A stretch of DNA of 64,000 nt from Pseudocercospora fijiensis CIRAD86. Lineage: Eukaryota > Ascomycota > Dothideomycetes > Mycosphaerellales > Mycosphaerellaceae. The notes beneath the pieces were generated by a model. That model was not told the origin of the DNA and made no database searches. It saw only the letters and a program-made list of their open reading frames with translations. Position numbers and translations under genes: made by a program. Location of the stretch: positions 1 to 64,000 of the forward strand of contig NW_006921535.1 in assembly GCF_000340215.1 (NCBI RefSeq), given 5' to 3'. Numbering within the stretch: the first letter of the stretch is position 1; each line of letters begins with the position of its first letter. Below are positions 24,620 to 36,646 of the stretch, piece by piece.

Positions 24620-25240
24620 ATCTAATAATACTCGATCTAGCCGACTCCTTTACCGACAGGTTCTAGTATTTTAATACGGATATCGCGAGATAGGGAAAAA
24701 CCGGTAGATTGTCTAGTAAGTATACCTACGTTAAGTTATACGGGGTATAATCCGACTTAACCGAGTATATCCTCTACTAGCGAGATCTAACCTAACTACT
24801 AGAGGAGGCCTATAGTTAGTACGATAGTATAGAAACTAAGCTAGTACGTCGATCGGTCGGGGTATTAGCGCACTCGCTAGGATAATAGGTATAAAGCAGA
24901 TCCCGGTAGTAAGAAATAACCCGGGTAAGCAGTACTTTATTAGCTACCGTCGATAGTACGTATAAATACGAGGCGAGAGAGCTATAGTATTAGCGCTCGA
25001 CCCCTAAGTAATAGTAAGGGCTAGAGGGAATATAAGAGATTACAATAGATAATATACGACGACGTATAAGAAGACATTAAATCAAACCTAACTTATATAC
25101 GCGGATTTCAAATGCGACGCCTAGATCGAAATGCGGTATAGTATAACCGCGCTATTCGAGTATACTAGAGAGAGTGTATAGGCGAACAGTATATTATAAA
25201 AGAAATAGTATACGATAAGTAGAGGCGGACGCGTAGATAC
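24620..25240 (+). pseudogene. Unrecognised coding relic
   Basis: A plus-strand frame with RIP stops only, about 200 codons, reads for example LSSKYTYVKLYG, DLTEYILYWRDLTQLLEEAY and LATVDSTYKYEARELQYQRS, then Arg/Met-rich text. No family is recognised. It may form one gene with the 25.7-26.26 kb relic through an intron in 25,240-25,700. Confidence 0.4.
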
Positions 25241-25700
25241 GAGCGGTACGGTAAAATTTAATCGAGTTTGCGTACGGTTCTAGTAGGACGTAAGGTAGGA
25301 TCGGCTATAATAACAAACAAAGTAGCGATACGGTAGGTAGTCTAATATATATAGCGAGGAAAGATATAAGAGGACGTCGGTTCTAGAGGTTATCCGTATC
25401 CTACCTTTATCCGATTTCGCCTACTAAACTACTTAAGTACGTCGCTATTCTAAAACTTCTCTCTACGGCTAGCCGTCGCGTAGATACGAGTAAGACTACC
25501 GAGATAGCCGACTACTAAATGTTAGCGAGTTATACCGAGCCGGCGCTAGCGACCGGTAATATAGCCGAGTATTGCGATAGAATATTAATACGACGATAGT
25601 TATACGAGCGACTGCTACTACTTCTATAGTATAACTAGGCGAGCTTCTTAGCGGAGGAGAAATAGTTATATTACGTAGAATATATAGCGTTTTCATTTAT
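25241..25700. other. Interval between two block A relics
   Basis: No clear frame. A minus-strand open stretch at 25,496-25,696 is a chance shadow; its translation has no coherent features. Confidence 0.35.
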
Positions 25701-26260
25701 ATAGGAAATATACTATTATAGGATAGAAATAGAGGAATAGCGACTAGATAAGTTAGCGACGTAGGCGCGGGTTAATAGGCCTAGCGATTAGGTAGATAGT
25801 ATACCGGTAGGTAGTAATATAATAGTAGGTAAGGGTATAATAGAAGTTAACGAGAGAGTAATAGGTAGATTAAGTAAGGGTATAATAGAGGTTAATAGGG
25901 GAGGAATAGGCGGACTAGGCGAAGGCTACGATAAATAGGGGGTAAGCGGAAGGAGGAGCGTAGAGGAAGATTTATCGGCCGGCTAGATAGTATACGGGCG
26001 AACAATAAATAAGAAGTAGCTAAGTATAGAGGTACTAGAGGAACAGATCGTAGAGATAGTAGTAGAGATAATAAGTCTACGGGCGGAAATACTTCGACGA
26101 AGGGCGACGATACTATTAGTATATTATCGTCGGTAGGTTAATATACGACGTAGGTAAAAGGCGACGAGGAGGTAGTTAGGGTAAGGATAGAGAGAGTAGA
26201 ATATATCGAGTAATAGTAGTTCGGTTTATAGATAGTTTATATTTTAGATCTCGACTAAAT
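25700..26260 (+). pseudogene. Gln/Arg/Gly-rich coding relic with internal repeat
   Basis: A plus-strand frame with many TAG/TAA (probable Gln) codons contains two copies of GTAAGGGTATAATAGA with following sequence (about 25,827 and 25,878). This gives a short protein repeat rich in Gly, Met and Arg, followed by a predicted coiled-coil-like charged region (EEVVRVRIERVEYIEQQQ). The family is unknown. It ends about 250 bp before the palindrome pair at 26,504-26,582, beyond which the convergent RecQ relic ends. Confidence 0.35.
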
Positions 26261-26503
26261 ACGCTCTATCCGTATTTAACTTAAACGGTCTAGCGATATA
26301 GGTAAATGCTAGCTATAACTATTCGGTTATATACTCTGCTTCTAACGTCGGTAGACATCTTATACTATAGCGTACGAGCGTAGCGACGCTATAGCGTTAT
26401 TAATTTAATAAGAATACTAGTATAATAATATCGTTAGTAGATTAGAGACTATTACTCCCGCCTAACTGCCGAGTTAATATAGCGATAATATAGCTACGTA
26501 CCG

Positions 26504-26582
26504 ACTATTTCGCTAGACGGAAAAGTAAATAGCACGACCGGTATATTATTGTTTTTTTTTCCGGCTAGCGAAATAGTTAGCG
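26504..26582. repeat. Paired block A palindromes between convergent relics
   Basis: CGACTATTTCGCTAGACGGA and TTTCCGGCTAGCGAAATAGT form an inverted pair at the 3' end of the RecQ relic. Confidence 0.65.
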
Positions 26583-26639
26583 TCTAGAATTCCTACTCTA
26601 TATAGTTGTTAGCAGGTACCGGATCTAGTTTAACGTTCC

Positions 26640-29600
26640 TAGCTAGAACGTGCTCGATAGCGATAGCGTAGAGACGAACACCTTAGATAGCCTTTTCTCT
26701 ATCCTATATAGTGCTCTAAGTTATCTACTAGAGGTATTCCTCTAGCGTTTTAAATTAGTGCTAGAATTTATCCCGGATCTAAGTAGGACCTATCTATAGC
26801 GACTAGAACACGCCGATAGCGACTAGCTATATAACGTCTAGCCGTTAACAACTCCGTATTTGCTTACTATATTCCTAGTATATAGTAAAAGGGAAATAGT
26901 AGTAGAAGTAGGTATAGTACCTCTCGATCGGCTTAGTCTAGAGCGCTTGCCTCTTCTTTATAACTACGAAGTTAGCGCGTAGGCATTAAGAGAATTAGTA
27001 TATAGGGAGGCAGGGATTAACGAAGCGGTAGATAGTATATAGTTATTAGATAATAGCGAGGTTGCGGTCGAACTATATTATACTACTAGCTTCGTTTTGC
27101 TAGATACGCTAGAAATAGGCAGTCTACCGACGGATCGCCTAAGCCTACGGCGTTTCGGGCTAGGTTAGAGGCAGTACTAGTCGGTATATATATCGTTAGT
27201 AGAGCTCGTTACTATTGTCTAGGTTAGATATATACGTTAAGCGGAATTAGGGACTATCGAGGTAATTAGATATAATTAGACGTAAACATTTACCTACGCG
27301 AGTATATTGCTATATAGCTTACCTCTCGCGCTGCTATATATAGCTAACGTTATCTACGTAAGGGTATTAATCGAAGCTAAGCTTACTCTAGTCGACCGTT
27401 ACTAGTATAGTTAGTTCGGTTAGTAGTAGGAGGTAAGATAGTACTAGCTTTCTATCTCGCCTAGCGCGACTAGACTATTATACGAATAATGTTAGTAAGG
27501 GTAGGAGGCCGACGTAGACAATAACCCGGATACGTAGTACGTCGAATCCTTCGCCGAGCGTAGGAGTAGCAATAAGAAATAGATTGTCGGTACTATTAAG
27601 CTAGGCATCGAGTAGCTGTTCTTTCTCGCTAGTAGTTCTACTAGCGGCGGTAAAGTACGGGCAATTAATTTCCCTCGCTAGCTACTTAGCGTAGTCGAGA
27701 CTATATACGAATACTAGGACGCGATCGCCGGATACGAATATACTCGCCTTAGGTTGCTTCCTAATAAGTTATATAGCTATAAGTAGTAACTATACCTACT
27801 AGTATAAGGAAACACGATATACAATATTAGCGCGATTAGTACTCCGCTATACCGTTATAGGCTAGGCGATAACGTTACGCTATAGGAATTTAGGTTCTAT
27901 TAATAGTAGTAGAGTAGTAGTTAGGTAGACGACCTAGGCACTAATCGACCTAAGATAGCTAAATTAGCGAAAGATAGAGCGGTATAGTAACGCGGTTACG
28001 GTTAAATAGCACTCGTCGATAAAGATACGATCGAGCTAGTTCTAGACCCCGAGGCGCCGTATATATATAATAAATTAGGTAGAGTAGGCGGCCTTAGCGC
28101 TAACTAGAACAAGGGAAGCAGGGCGCTCTATTCCTAGTTACTATACTACGTAGGACACTTTAGCGGCTTTAAGTCGGGTAAGTATATTAACTCGTAGAGT
28201 AACTAGAGGAAGGATAAGTACGGTAGTCCGCGTACCTTTTATATAGTAAGGAACTATAAAGAGGAGACTCTTACCGGCGCTAGTACTAAGGACGACGAGT
28301 AGTCGGGCCTCGAGGGAGAGGATCTATCGTATAGTAGTCGCTTAACCCTCGCTCTTCTACTATAGCCGCGGGTTTTGTATAATTTCGCGTACGTACTATA
28401 GGGCTTTATCGAGGGTAAAGATAGGGACGAGACTACTATTCTCGAGTACTAAGAGGTTACTAATAGAGCTACCTAGCGACGGCTAGGTCCCCTAGTAGCG
28501 AGTAATAGCGGTAGGAAGCTAGAGGAAGTTCGACTAGATACGAGACGCGCGGTACCCGCCTTAGATTAAGCTATCCTATAAGTTAGACGACGCGGCGAAT
28601 AGATTAGCGTTAGTATATAAAATATTAGTAGTATAGAGACTATAGTTGCGCTACCTAGCTATAGCTACCTCTATATCGTCGATCTCGTCGTCTTCGTCGT
28701 CTACGTCCGATTAATCGAAGCCTACGAACTTACTAAAGAATTTCTTAATAATAGCGACGGAGAAGTAATACTACTCGCTAATACCGAAGGCGGGCAGGCT
28801 AGCGGCTACGGTCTATCGACGAAGGTATCGGGTTATAGTATTATCCGACTAGACGAGGTTGTCCTTAGACTAGAGGAAAGGACTAAGTACCTACCCGGGG
28901 TTAGATTAATACTAGTAGAGCTCGCGAAATAGTTAAATATATATAAGGTAATCGATAAGTAGGCGGCCGAGCTTAAATAGGAAGCGGACGTTTTATTTAT
29001 TGTTTAGCTTCTAGCGGAGCTTAGTATAGGTTAGGTAAATTATAACGCATCTATCTCGGATAGTAATAGAGCGGACCGACTAAGTATTACGCTATATCGC
29101 TAAGAAGAATTCGGGTTCGCGGGCGGGCTAACTACTACTAATAAATATAAGGACGCTAAGCAGCTAAAGGAACTCTTAGATGCAATGCTTATACGCGCCG
29201 ACTGCCGAGCTAAGGCGGAGTGTATCTAAACTAGCCTCTAAGTATAAATATAATAGAGCCGGATTACTAGCGATAGCGTTAATAACGAACGTCCGAGCTA
29301 GGTCGACGACAGTAGTATTACGCTTATCCTAGAGGAAGCTAAAGTAGACGGTAGTTTCTTTAGGACGGTTATAAAGGTCGGTAAGGGGGATAGAGTTATA
29401 TAGGAGTCCGAAAAGGAGGTCGCGCCGTAGGATCTTATACGCCTATCGATAGTAATACTCGAGTAAGGTAGTTAGGTCTATAACTCGTAGTACGACGTCC
29501 CTAAATTAAATAGATTTACCATCGGCAGCCTAGATAGCCTAATTAGTCGATATATAGTTGCTAGTAAAGGCGAAGAGGGTACTACGCTAGCGGACAATTT

Positions 29601-31004
29601 CTCGGATAGCGGTCTCTCGCGTAAAGAGTAACTCTATCTTATACTTAATAGCCTCTAAAACTTCGTTATCGCGGTCGAAGCCCTAGTTATAATGCTAAAA
29701 GTAGTTAAATATAAGGAGTTGCCCTATCTAAATAATAGCGGAGAGATAGTAATTAAAGTCGTTCGGCTCCTACTATATACCCGAATACGGTTATACCGTA
29801 TAAAGGGCGAGGTAGCTAAGGAGCGGGGAGCAGAACCGACGACTACTAATTAGGTACTAGAATAGAGAGAGTAATAACTAGGAAATAAGAGGATATAGTT
29901 CTAGTTCTTCCGTCTCGGTAATACCGCTTCGGACGCGGTCGCTAAGTTTATTCTAGAGTTCGCGCTATTCGTCGGTCGGTATTACTTAGGCGGGGCTATA
30001 GTCGACTTTTTTATCGACTTTATCGCTTACTTAACTAGCGACTTCGGCGTCGACGTCGTCGTTAAGTTTATCGGTAGGCGATATTATAGAAGGGAAAAAT
30101 AGAACTTTAGGGGAGATATAACGAATAAAATATGCTAGCGCGTATAGTATAGCGTTAGCGTATTTAAGTTCGCTCGAGCGGGTCTTATAGCGCCGAAAGC
30201 GAAAATGTTTATAATAGTCGGACTTCTATATTATATTATAAAAGTTAGCGAGGGCTTACTTACGGGAATTAGTAAGGTTGAAATAGGGGCTACTTTTACT
30301 ATAATACCTTATCGTATAAGAGAACGCTCGGTAAGCGATAGCGATAACTTCTACGGTATAGGGCTTATTATCTTCTTTAGGGAGGCGGATAGCGGCCTAT
30401 ATTTCGTTTTTATAGAGTAAGACGACGTAAAGGTCGATAAAGAGTTACTAAATCTAGGGGGAAAGGGTAGATACGTAGGCTAAGCTATTGTAAACGACAT
30501 TTCGATCCTCGTCTAGTTTCTCCTAGATATCGGCCTAGGCTTTAATTAGGGCAGACGCAAACTAGTCGTTATATAATAAGGAGGGAATAGGCACTATACG
30601 AGCGCGACGACAGACCTAGAATAGGCGATTCTATCTAGGTTCGTACCTAGCTTTAGGATAGAAGAATTGCTATACGTAGATATTACTCTCCTATAGGCGA
30701 TTAGGTATCTCTTATAGGCGGGCTTTTCTACTACCGCCCCGAGTCTAAGTATTAGTCTACTTATGTCGCGTTTTATAATACTCTTATATCGAGGTACGCG
30801 AGTAAAAGACAGCCGTATATTATTCGCCCTATTCGTCGATAGTAGTATATCGGAAACAATCGAAGTAGAGCGGGAACTCCGGGGCTTAATTATCGGTTAG
30901 CTAGGGCTAAATTACCTAGTCGGGTATTATAGCAATATCGGGGAACGGCTTAAATTCTTCGATAAGAAGGCGACGGATAGCAATAGGAATAGTATATCGG
31001 TATT
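26640..31004 (-). pseudogene. Telomere-linked RecQ-type helicase relic
   Basis: A minus-strand gene readable for about 1,400 codons with RIP stops and no frameshift. The N-terminal part (31.0-28.6 kb) has features typical of the large N-terminal region of fungal telomere-linked helicases, such as RNYSLYTTNILYTNANLFA. Then come MQNPRLQ and TSAGKSLLF (Walker A, 28,270-28,290), IFIDECYLT (DECH box, His now Tyr by RIP, 28,006-28,017), VVYLTTTL (motif III), DRVLVFVYSLDYAK, YFTAASRTTSEKEQLL, LFLIATPTLGEGFDVLRIRV and SSRARRDR (motif VI, 27,453-27,473). Subtelomeric RecQ helicases of this kind occur in many fungi. The hAT element is inserted at its 5' end, so its first exon may continue beyond 40,934. 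Confidence 0.88.
30997..31004. repeat. Target-site duplication, left copy (TCGGTATT)
   Basis: The eight bases TCGGTATT immediately precede the left terminal repeat. They are repeated exactly at 40,927-40,934 after the right terminus. Eight-bp duplications are the hallmark of hAT transposition. Confidence 0.95.
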
Positions 31005-31149
31005 TAGACCCTGTAGTAGTTCGGTTTCCGAACTACTAAACGTATATAGTTTAGTTTCTTAGCGGCGAACTAGCTCCCTAGTTCCGGTTTAGTTTTTTCG
31101 AACTATATAGATTCCTAGTTTAAACTAGAGACTATATTAGTTTTACTAC

Positions 31150-31445
31150 AAGGACACTCTTATTCGACTGCCGGCTACGATTGCCGGCTATAATAGTAAC
31201 TCTGTTATATTTACTAGGCGTAGTTGCCGTTGCTAGGGCGTAGTTGCCGTTGCTAGGGCGTGGTTTTGCTATAAGGACACTCTTATTCGACTACCGGCTA
31301 CGATTGCCGGCTATAATAGTTACTAGGTTGTATTTACTACGCTTTATTACCGTTGCTAGGGCGTAGTTGCCGTTGCTAGGGCGTAGTTGCCGTTGCTAGG
31401 GCGTAGTTACTATTGCTAGGGCGTAGTTGCCGTAGTTGCGAAAGC
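31150..31445. repeat. Left subterminal repeats of the hAT element
   Basis: A 20-bp unit GTAGTTGCCGTTGCTAGGGC occurs twice near 31,210-31,260 and about four times at 31,340-31,430. A ~48-bp phrase beginning AAGGACACTCTTATTCGACT and containing two GCCGGCTA words occurs at 31,151 and 31,273. Such subterminal arrays commonly serve as transposase binding sites in hAT elements; that role is inferred here. Confidence 0.75.
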
Positions 31446-31900
31446 TTACCTGTATAACGTTACGTAGGCGGCAACAATTAGGGCTTCGCGATATTCTTAC
31501 ACTTTTAACTTCTTCCTCTATATCTATACCGACAATAACTACTATACGCTACGCCTCCGCCCCTTTCCCTTACAATAGTAAGAGAGAAGCGCGCCGCGCG
31601 CTAAACAGAAGATAGAACTAAAGACCGCGAGTTTGTTTTGCCTAAGCGTCCAACTAAAAAGCGCAAGACTAAAGAGGAGTACTCTACGAAGAAGAATTCC
31701 GTACGAGACCGCGAGAGAAAGGACAAGATAGATAAGGATAAAAGAGCTAAGGATAAGAGAAGAAAGGCGCGGAATAAGGCATTCTATCGATAGCTAGCGC
31801 CTATAGAAAAAAGTAAAGGTTGGAATAAGAAGATAACCTAAGAGAAGGCTAAGAGGAGGAAAGAATTGCGGCTAGTTTTCGAGCGTGAAGTTCTAGTAGC

Positions 31901-32000
31901 GTAAGTCAATCTAGCTAGCGGCCGTAGCTAGCAGCTATAGCCGGCAGCCGTAGCCGGTAGCTATAGCCGGCATATTTTTCTTTAACACGTTAACTAATAG
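31901..32000 (+). other. Intron with tandem GCCGGC motif (hAT element, first gene)
   Basis: A 100-bp intron, donor GTAAGTCAATC and acceptor AACACGTTAACTAATAG. About five copies of a GCCGGCAGCYGTA-like 12-mer fill its centre (31,917-31,972). Confidence 0.8.
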
Positions 32001-32488
32001 TATTTAGACCTATAGTCGCTACCTCTATCGATACGACCGATAGTAACGGAGATGTTTAGATAGCCGAGAACAATAATGCTAGAGTTTAGGATGCCGCGAC
32101 AGAGCTTAATACTGCGAATAAAGGAACTAAAAAAAGCGAGGAGATACTATACGTCGATCTAGTAATAGGTACAGTCTTAGGGCCTAACGCTATAGACGAT
32201 AAGCGCTAGGAGTAGATCGAGTACAGTTAAAGAGACGAGATACTAGTAAAGGGCTAAGGTATAAGTCCTATTAATCTAGAAAATTATAGTTAAAGCTACT
32301 ACGAAAAGCTAGCAAGGATTAGAATCGAGACTAGTCGTCTTTATATCCTCGATATAGAGTAGAAGTTTCTTTATTAGTATTAGAGCGAAGCCTTTGCGTC
32401 TATAAAGGCAAAGTGGCTTGCGATTAATGCGATCGGGGCTAGGTATCTAGGGACGGTAGAAGTGTTACTATAGGAGGAAGGGGTATAG

Positions 32489-32546
32489 GTAATTATTCTA
32501 TGCTCGGTATATATAGCCGGCGTTCGTAGCCGGCAGATACTAATAG
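32489..32546 (+). other. Intron with paired GCCGGC motif (hAT element, first gene)
   Basis: A 58-bp intron, donor GTAATTATTC and acceptor CAGATACTAATAG. Two GTAGCCGGC-type words lie at 32,514-32,535. Confidence 0.75.
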
Positions 32547-33884
32547 TTAAACAGAAAGCGTTTCTCGAAGGCAGAGTGCTACTACTATATGAAATCTTTA
32601 CTAAGGCAGAGAGGGCTTGTATCCGGAATCTAAGCTACTAGTAGGATAGGTTAGCGTTAGAATTCTCTAAATCTCTATATAAGCCTCCGAAGGATTACCT
32701 ATTTTAGCGATACGGCTTTATCTCGACTACTCCGTAGGTACCCGAAGAAGCTCGAGCGCTCTTTAAGGTCTTTACTAAGAAGCGGAAGGAGTTCGAGGAT
32801 TAGGATTAGTTAATAGAGCTATTAGTTAGTCTTAGGTTTCGTAGTTAGATTCGGCCTAAGCATTTGCTTATCGAGTGTCTTATACCGAAAGAGGATAGAT
32901 TGAGACTAAAAACGAGCTTGGATTCGTTAGGTATAGTAGCTCGGTTCCGTTAGTAGGAGAGAGCCGCCGTATAGAAGGCAAAATTTAGGTAGTTAGGGTA
33001 GCTAGGAAAGAAATTCTAGTAGTTAGGCTAGCTAGGGTAGCTAGGAAAAAAAATCTAGTAGTTAGGTAGCTAGGAAACAAAAAAAAAAGGTAGCTAGCTA
33101 TTTACTACCTAGCTATTCCTAACGATACGATGCTATAAAAGAAAGGGTGTTTCTCTACAGCTACTAGTACACATCTACTACTCCTAAGTCCTTACCTTAC
33201 CGTACGAAACCTTAAAATATGCCGACCGACATTGTATATACACTAGGCGCTATACTAGGAAGGGTAACAACGAGACGATAGTCGAAACAGTCTAGTATAC
33301 GAGCGAGATTGCGACAACGTCGAGAGGAGGTCGTATACTTACCTTCGAGCCTATCGAGTCCTAGACTACGATTAGGGCTAGATTCATCCTCTCCGAATCC
33401 TAGTAGTAGGAATTCATTATAGGGTACTACTACCTAGTCCTTACCTTTACGGAGTCTAAGTAGAAGGTTATTCGGAGATATAAGAACATCGAGTATCAAC
33501 CCGGAAATCTTCGAAAAGGCTAGCTAGGCGTATCTTTAGAAACCCGAGTATATAGAGCAGTTCAATTAATAGGTCTATAAGATATAGTTCCCTTTATACT
33601 TACGTTCGAAGGAGTGTAAACTCCGGAAGTACTCGATGCGATAGGGGAGTAAGGAGCGAACGGACATATTCTAGAAGTTCTTTATAGAGGGGGCATTGCA
33701 CCGTTATACGACTTCTCGACTTAAAGGTTAACTAGTAATTGTCTATAACTTCTGCGGTTCAATCTTAAAACACCCGAAACTAGGGGATAGGAACTTATCG
33801 CCTACGAACTATCTCTATTCTAAACGGTATCGGGAATCTTAAGGAGAGAGGAGAGTTAATGTAGATACAGCGTTCTAGAAAGAG

Positions 33885-33984
33885 GTATATCTTCTAAAAT
33901 GCCGGCTATAGCTGCCGGCTATAGCTGCCGGCTACAGATTCCGGCTACCTAAATCAACCGTAGAGATCTAGCTAATTATTATAG
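33885..33984 (+). other. Intron of the hAT transposase with tandem GCCGGC motif
   Basis: Donor GTATATCTTC, acceptor CTAGCTAATTATTATAG, 100 bp. Four GCCGGCTA-type words, spaced 12 bp, lie at 33,901-33,947. Confidence 0.8.
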
Positions 33985-34918
33985 GCTACGCTTAAGGAAG
34001 CTCTAGGATTAAAGGCTACCGATTTCTCCCCCGAAGACTTTAAGCAACTAGCAAACGAAATGCTAGCTATAAACGGTCTTCCGGAAGACTTCTACGAAAG
34101 GGAGTCTATATAGAAGACATATCTATATCTTATAAACTACCCTCCCCTATTTCTCGGCGCGACAACCTAGCGTATTATATTCGAAAAGAACAAAGAGGCT
34201 GCGTTAGACGATATTCGGGAGATCCTCCGTAATACTCGCCGAGTAGCTATTACTATCGATAGCTAGTTAAGCCGGACTATAAGAGCCTCCTTCCTCTCGA
34301 TTATGCTATACTTTATCAATTCGGATTAGAAACTCTAGGAACTAATAATCGGATTCCCTAAAATTCTAGGTTCCTATACTAGTAAGGATATAGCGAAGCT
34401 TGTCTATACGGCAATAGATAGGGTTAGCGTAATAACGAAACTAATCTCGATTACTACGGACAACGCTAGTAATAATCGAACATTATATAAGGCGTTGTAT
34501 ATACAATTCACTCGTATATATCTTTAAAATCACTAATTGTATCGATAGGGTCGAGTACGTAGAGGAGATTACAAGGTCTACAATCTAGCTTAATCTTCCG
34601 AATGTTAAGCTCGCTACGATTCCGGATACGCACGATAATACGTACGATAATAACGATAAAGAGGAGCCTATTAATAGCCCTAGCCCTATTAAATCGGAGC
34701 CGACGTCGTTGCTAGTTGCATCCCTATAGAAGTTTCCCTACCTCGCTTATATAGTTCAAATCGCGATCCGAGCCCTCTTTAAGACGCTTAAAATTGCACT
34801 ATTAAACGACGACTAATAGAAGATCCTAGATAAGGATAAAGTAAAGTCGAAAGTCGAGAAACTTATTATAGCAATAAGACGGGATAAGGCAGAGAGCCTC
34901 GCTCTCGTTTTGTATAAG

Positions 34919-34987
34919 GTATAACTTTTGTCCGTAGCCGGCACCTATAGCCGGCAACCTAGTATAGTTCTAACTCTTTTTCTCTAG
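34919..34987 (+). other. Intron of the hAT transposase with paired GCCGGC motif
   Basis: Donor GTATAACTTTT and acceptor GTTCTAACTCTTTTTCTCTAG-type site (branch CTAAC), 69 bp, phase 0. Two words, GTAGCCGGCA and ATAGCCGGCA, lie 13 bp apart. The transposase frame continues after splicing. Confidence 0.88.
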
Positions 34988-36333
34988 CTTCGTCGTCTAG
35001 CAATATATACGAACTCGAGCTTATAGAGATATAACCGATTCGAGGCTATTTAAAAGAACCTAATCGAGCGCCCTAAAACCGATACCTAGAATATCGCATA
35101 GAATAAGCGATAGCAAAAGCGGCCTCCTTAGCGCCTACTCCGTTTTACCTAAGACGTTAAGACCCGGTTCGATTCGACTTTCTATATAGTTACGAGGGGA
35201 TGTACTTTACGTACCGCTCTCGAGATCTATTAGAGTTCCGAGGGTATTAAGTAGCTCGGCCTTACCGCCGCCGAATAGCGCTAAGTAGAGTATCTCGTCG
35301 ATATTAGTAAGTATTACGCGAAGGTTACTACTACGATTAGAAGAACCCGAGGACCGACGATCTACCTTATCTTTACGTACTACAACTAGCTCTTTAACGA
35401 GCTCGAGGAAACCGTAGCTAAGCTAGCTAGGAAGAGCGTTCCCTAGAAAGTAGCTATAACGAAAGCTATAGACACCTCCTATACTAAGTTGCATAAATAT
35501 TACAGTGCTACCTTTAACTCGTTCGGGGATATCTATAGCGTTGCGTACTTGCTCAACCTAGTAGAAAAGGATATATACTAGTAGAGGCCGGAATAGAAGG
35601 CGGACGAGATGTAGCCGAAGCATTACTAGACTATTCTAGAAAAGATGTTCTACGAGCGTCGGAAAGAAACTAGTCCAAATGCAGCTCCTACAAAGAAAAA
35701 GAAGGTTTAGAAGGCTCCGACATTATACCTATTTCGTAGGTAGGAAGTAGAGGCAGAAGAGGAAGCAACTACTAAAGTAAATAAAGAAGAGTTCGATCTC
35801 TATCGGCGCGCGAGTAAGTACAAACCCGTAGGCTCGGAAAGAGGGCTAATAATCTCTAGATCTTACCGGTCTTCTAGACGAATTCGGAGACGATATTCTC
35901 GCTATATAGCAGCGGTTAGAGCCTAAGTTTCTAACGATAGCGTCGGTCGCTCGGGACGTCCTCGCTATCCCGAGCGTAGGCATAGGCTATAAGAGGTCTT
36001 TTAGTATCGCTCGTTACTAGGGCCGCTTTAATCGAATATACTCGCCTACTACCTTCGAATCTATTATAGTATTCCGATACTATCTCCTCTACTAGAATCG
36101 CTAAGGCAAGTTACTAAAGATTATACTAAAGGAGTTAATCGAGGAATTAGAAAACCTTAAGATCGAAGAAACCTAGGAGCGCGAAGAGAATGCGAAATTT
36201 AGTCTAAGCGAAACCCTAATTAGCGATAACGAAGAGGAGGAGGGCGGAGGTAGAAGGCGATACCGGGTCGAGAAGCGGAAACGTGTATAGGCTTAGAGCA
36301 GCTTTAAGGAGACGAAGCGTTTACGTATAAGGT

Positions 36334-36646
36334 AATATAGCCGGCGTATGTAGCCGGTATATATCCGAAATGTGTTTCGAATTCCTAGGACCTAAACAGA
36401 CTAGTTGCTATAGCAACCGACCCCGCTTACCTGCGGACTATTTCTAATTCTCTATTCGCTCTTCCTCTCCTTCTTCCCTTTCCCTATATTCTTAAAGACA
36501 AACATGCCTTAAGGATTCGGCTCTTTAGGCCTTCCTAAGCCGGCTACCTCCCCTTCCTTAAGCTACTATCCTTTATTCGAATCTAACGATAACCTAATAA
36601 GGCGGTTTAATAGAAGACCATTTGTTCTAGAAGGCAAGAAGTATTA
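36334..36646. other. Intergenic interval between transposase and divergent H3 gene
   Basis: Two GCCGGC-type words lie at 36,340-36,362 and a CT-rich stretch at 36,440-36,500 looks like a fungal promoter or 5' leader. An ATG at 36,504 opens a short frame ending near the H3-variant ATG. It could be an upstream exon. Confidence 0.5.

Larger units (their letters stand above)
31620..32965 (+). pseudogene. Lys/Arg-rich coiled-coil protein gene of the hAT element, unrecognised
   Basis: Exon 1 (to 31,900) encodes a very basic segment, for example KRPTKKRKTKEEYSTKKNSV and RAKDKRRKARNKAFYRQL. Intron 31,901-32,000 (GTAAGT...GTTAACTAATAG) and intron 32,489-32,546 (GTAATT...GATACTAATAG) both contain GTAGCCGGC words. 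Exon 3 reads VLLLYEIFTKAERACIRNLS and KSLYKPPKDYLFWRYGFIST, then LRLKTSLDSLGIVARF. Only a few RIP stops interrupt it. The family is unknown. Its position at the transposase's 5' side suggests an element-borne accessory gene. A GTAGTTAGG/GCTAGG simple-repeat tract follows at 32,985-33,110. Confidence 0.55.
33219..36333 (+). pseudogene. hAT transposase gene (copy 1)
   Basis: A surviving ATG lies at 33,219, though the first 0.6 kb is hard to keep in one frame. After intron 33,885-33,984 the reading gives ITIDSWLSRTIRASF, then WELIIGFPKILGSYTSKDIA and ISITTDNASNNRTLYKAL, the catalytic hAT core with its TDNASNN motif. After intron 34,919-34,987 comes YYNQLFNELEETVAKLARK and SYTKLHKYYSATFNSFGDIY. 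Near the C terminus LTIASVARDVLAIPSVGIGY and KRSFSIARY represent the hAT dimerisation domain. Most stops are RIP-type. A one-base frame change is needed near 35,845, between GSERG and LDLTGLLDEFG. Hence it looks inactive. The second copy is partial at the window's right edge. Confidence 0.9.

Noticed and set aside
4480..26582. Gene-end hairpins as an endogenous giant-virus signature
   Set aside because: Paired palindromes resemble the 3' hairpins of some large DNA viruses, but here they sit inside spliceosomal introns and I see no capsid, packaging ATPase or viral polymerase.
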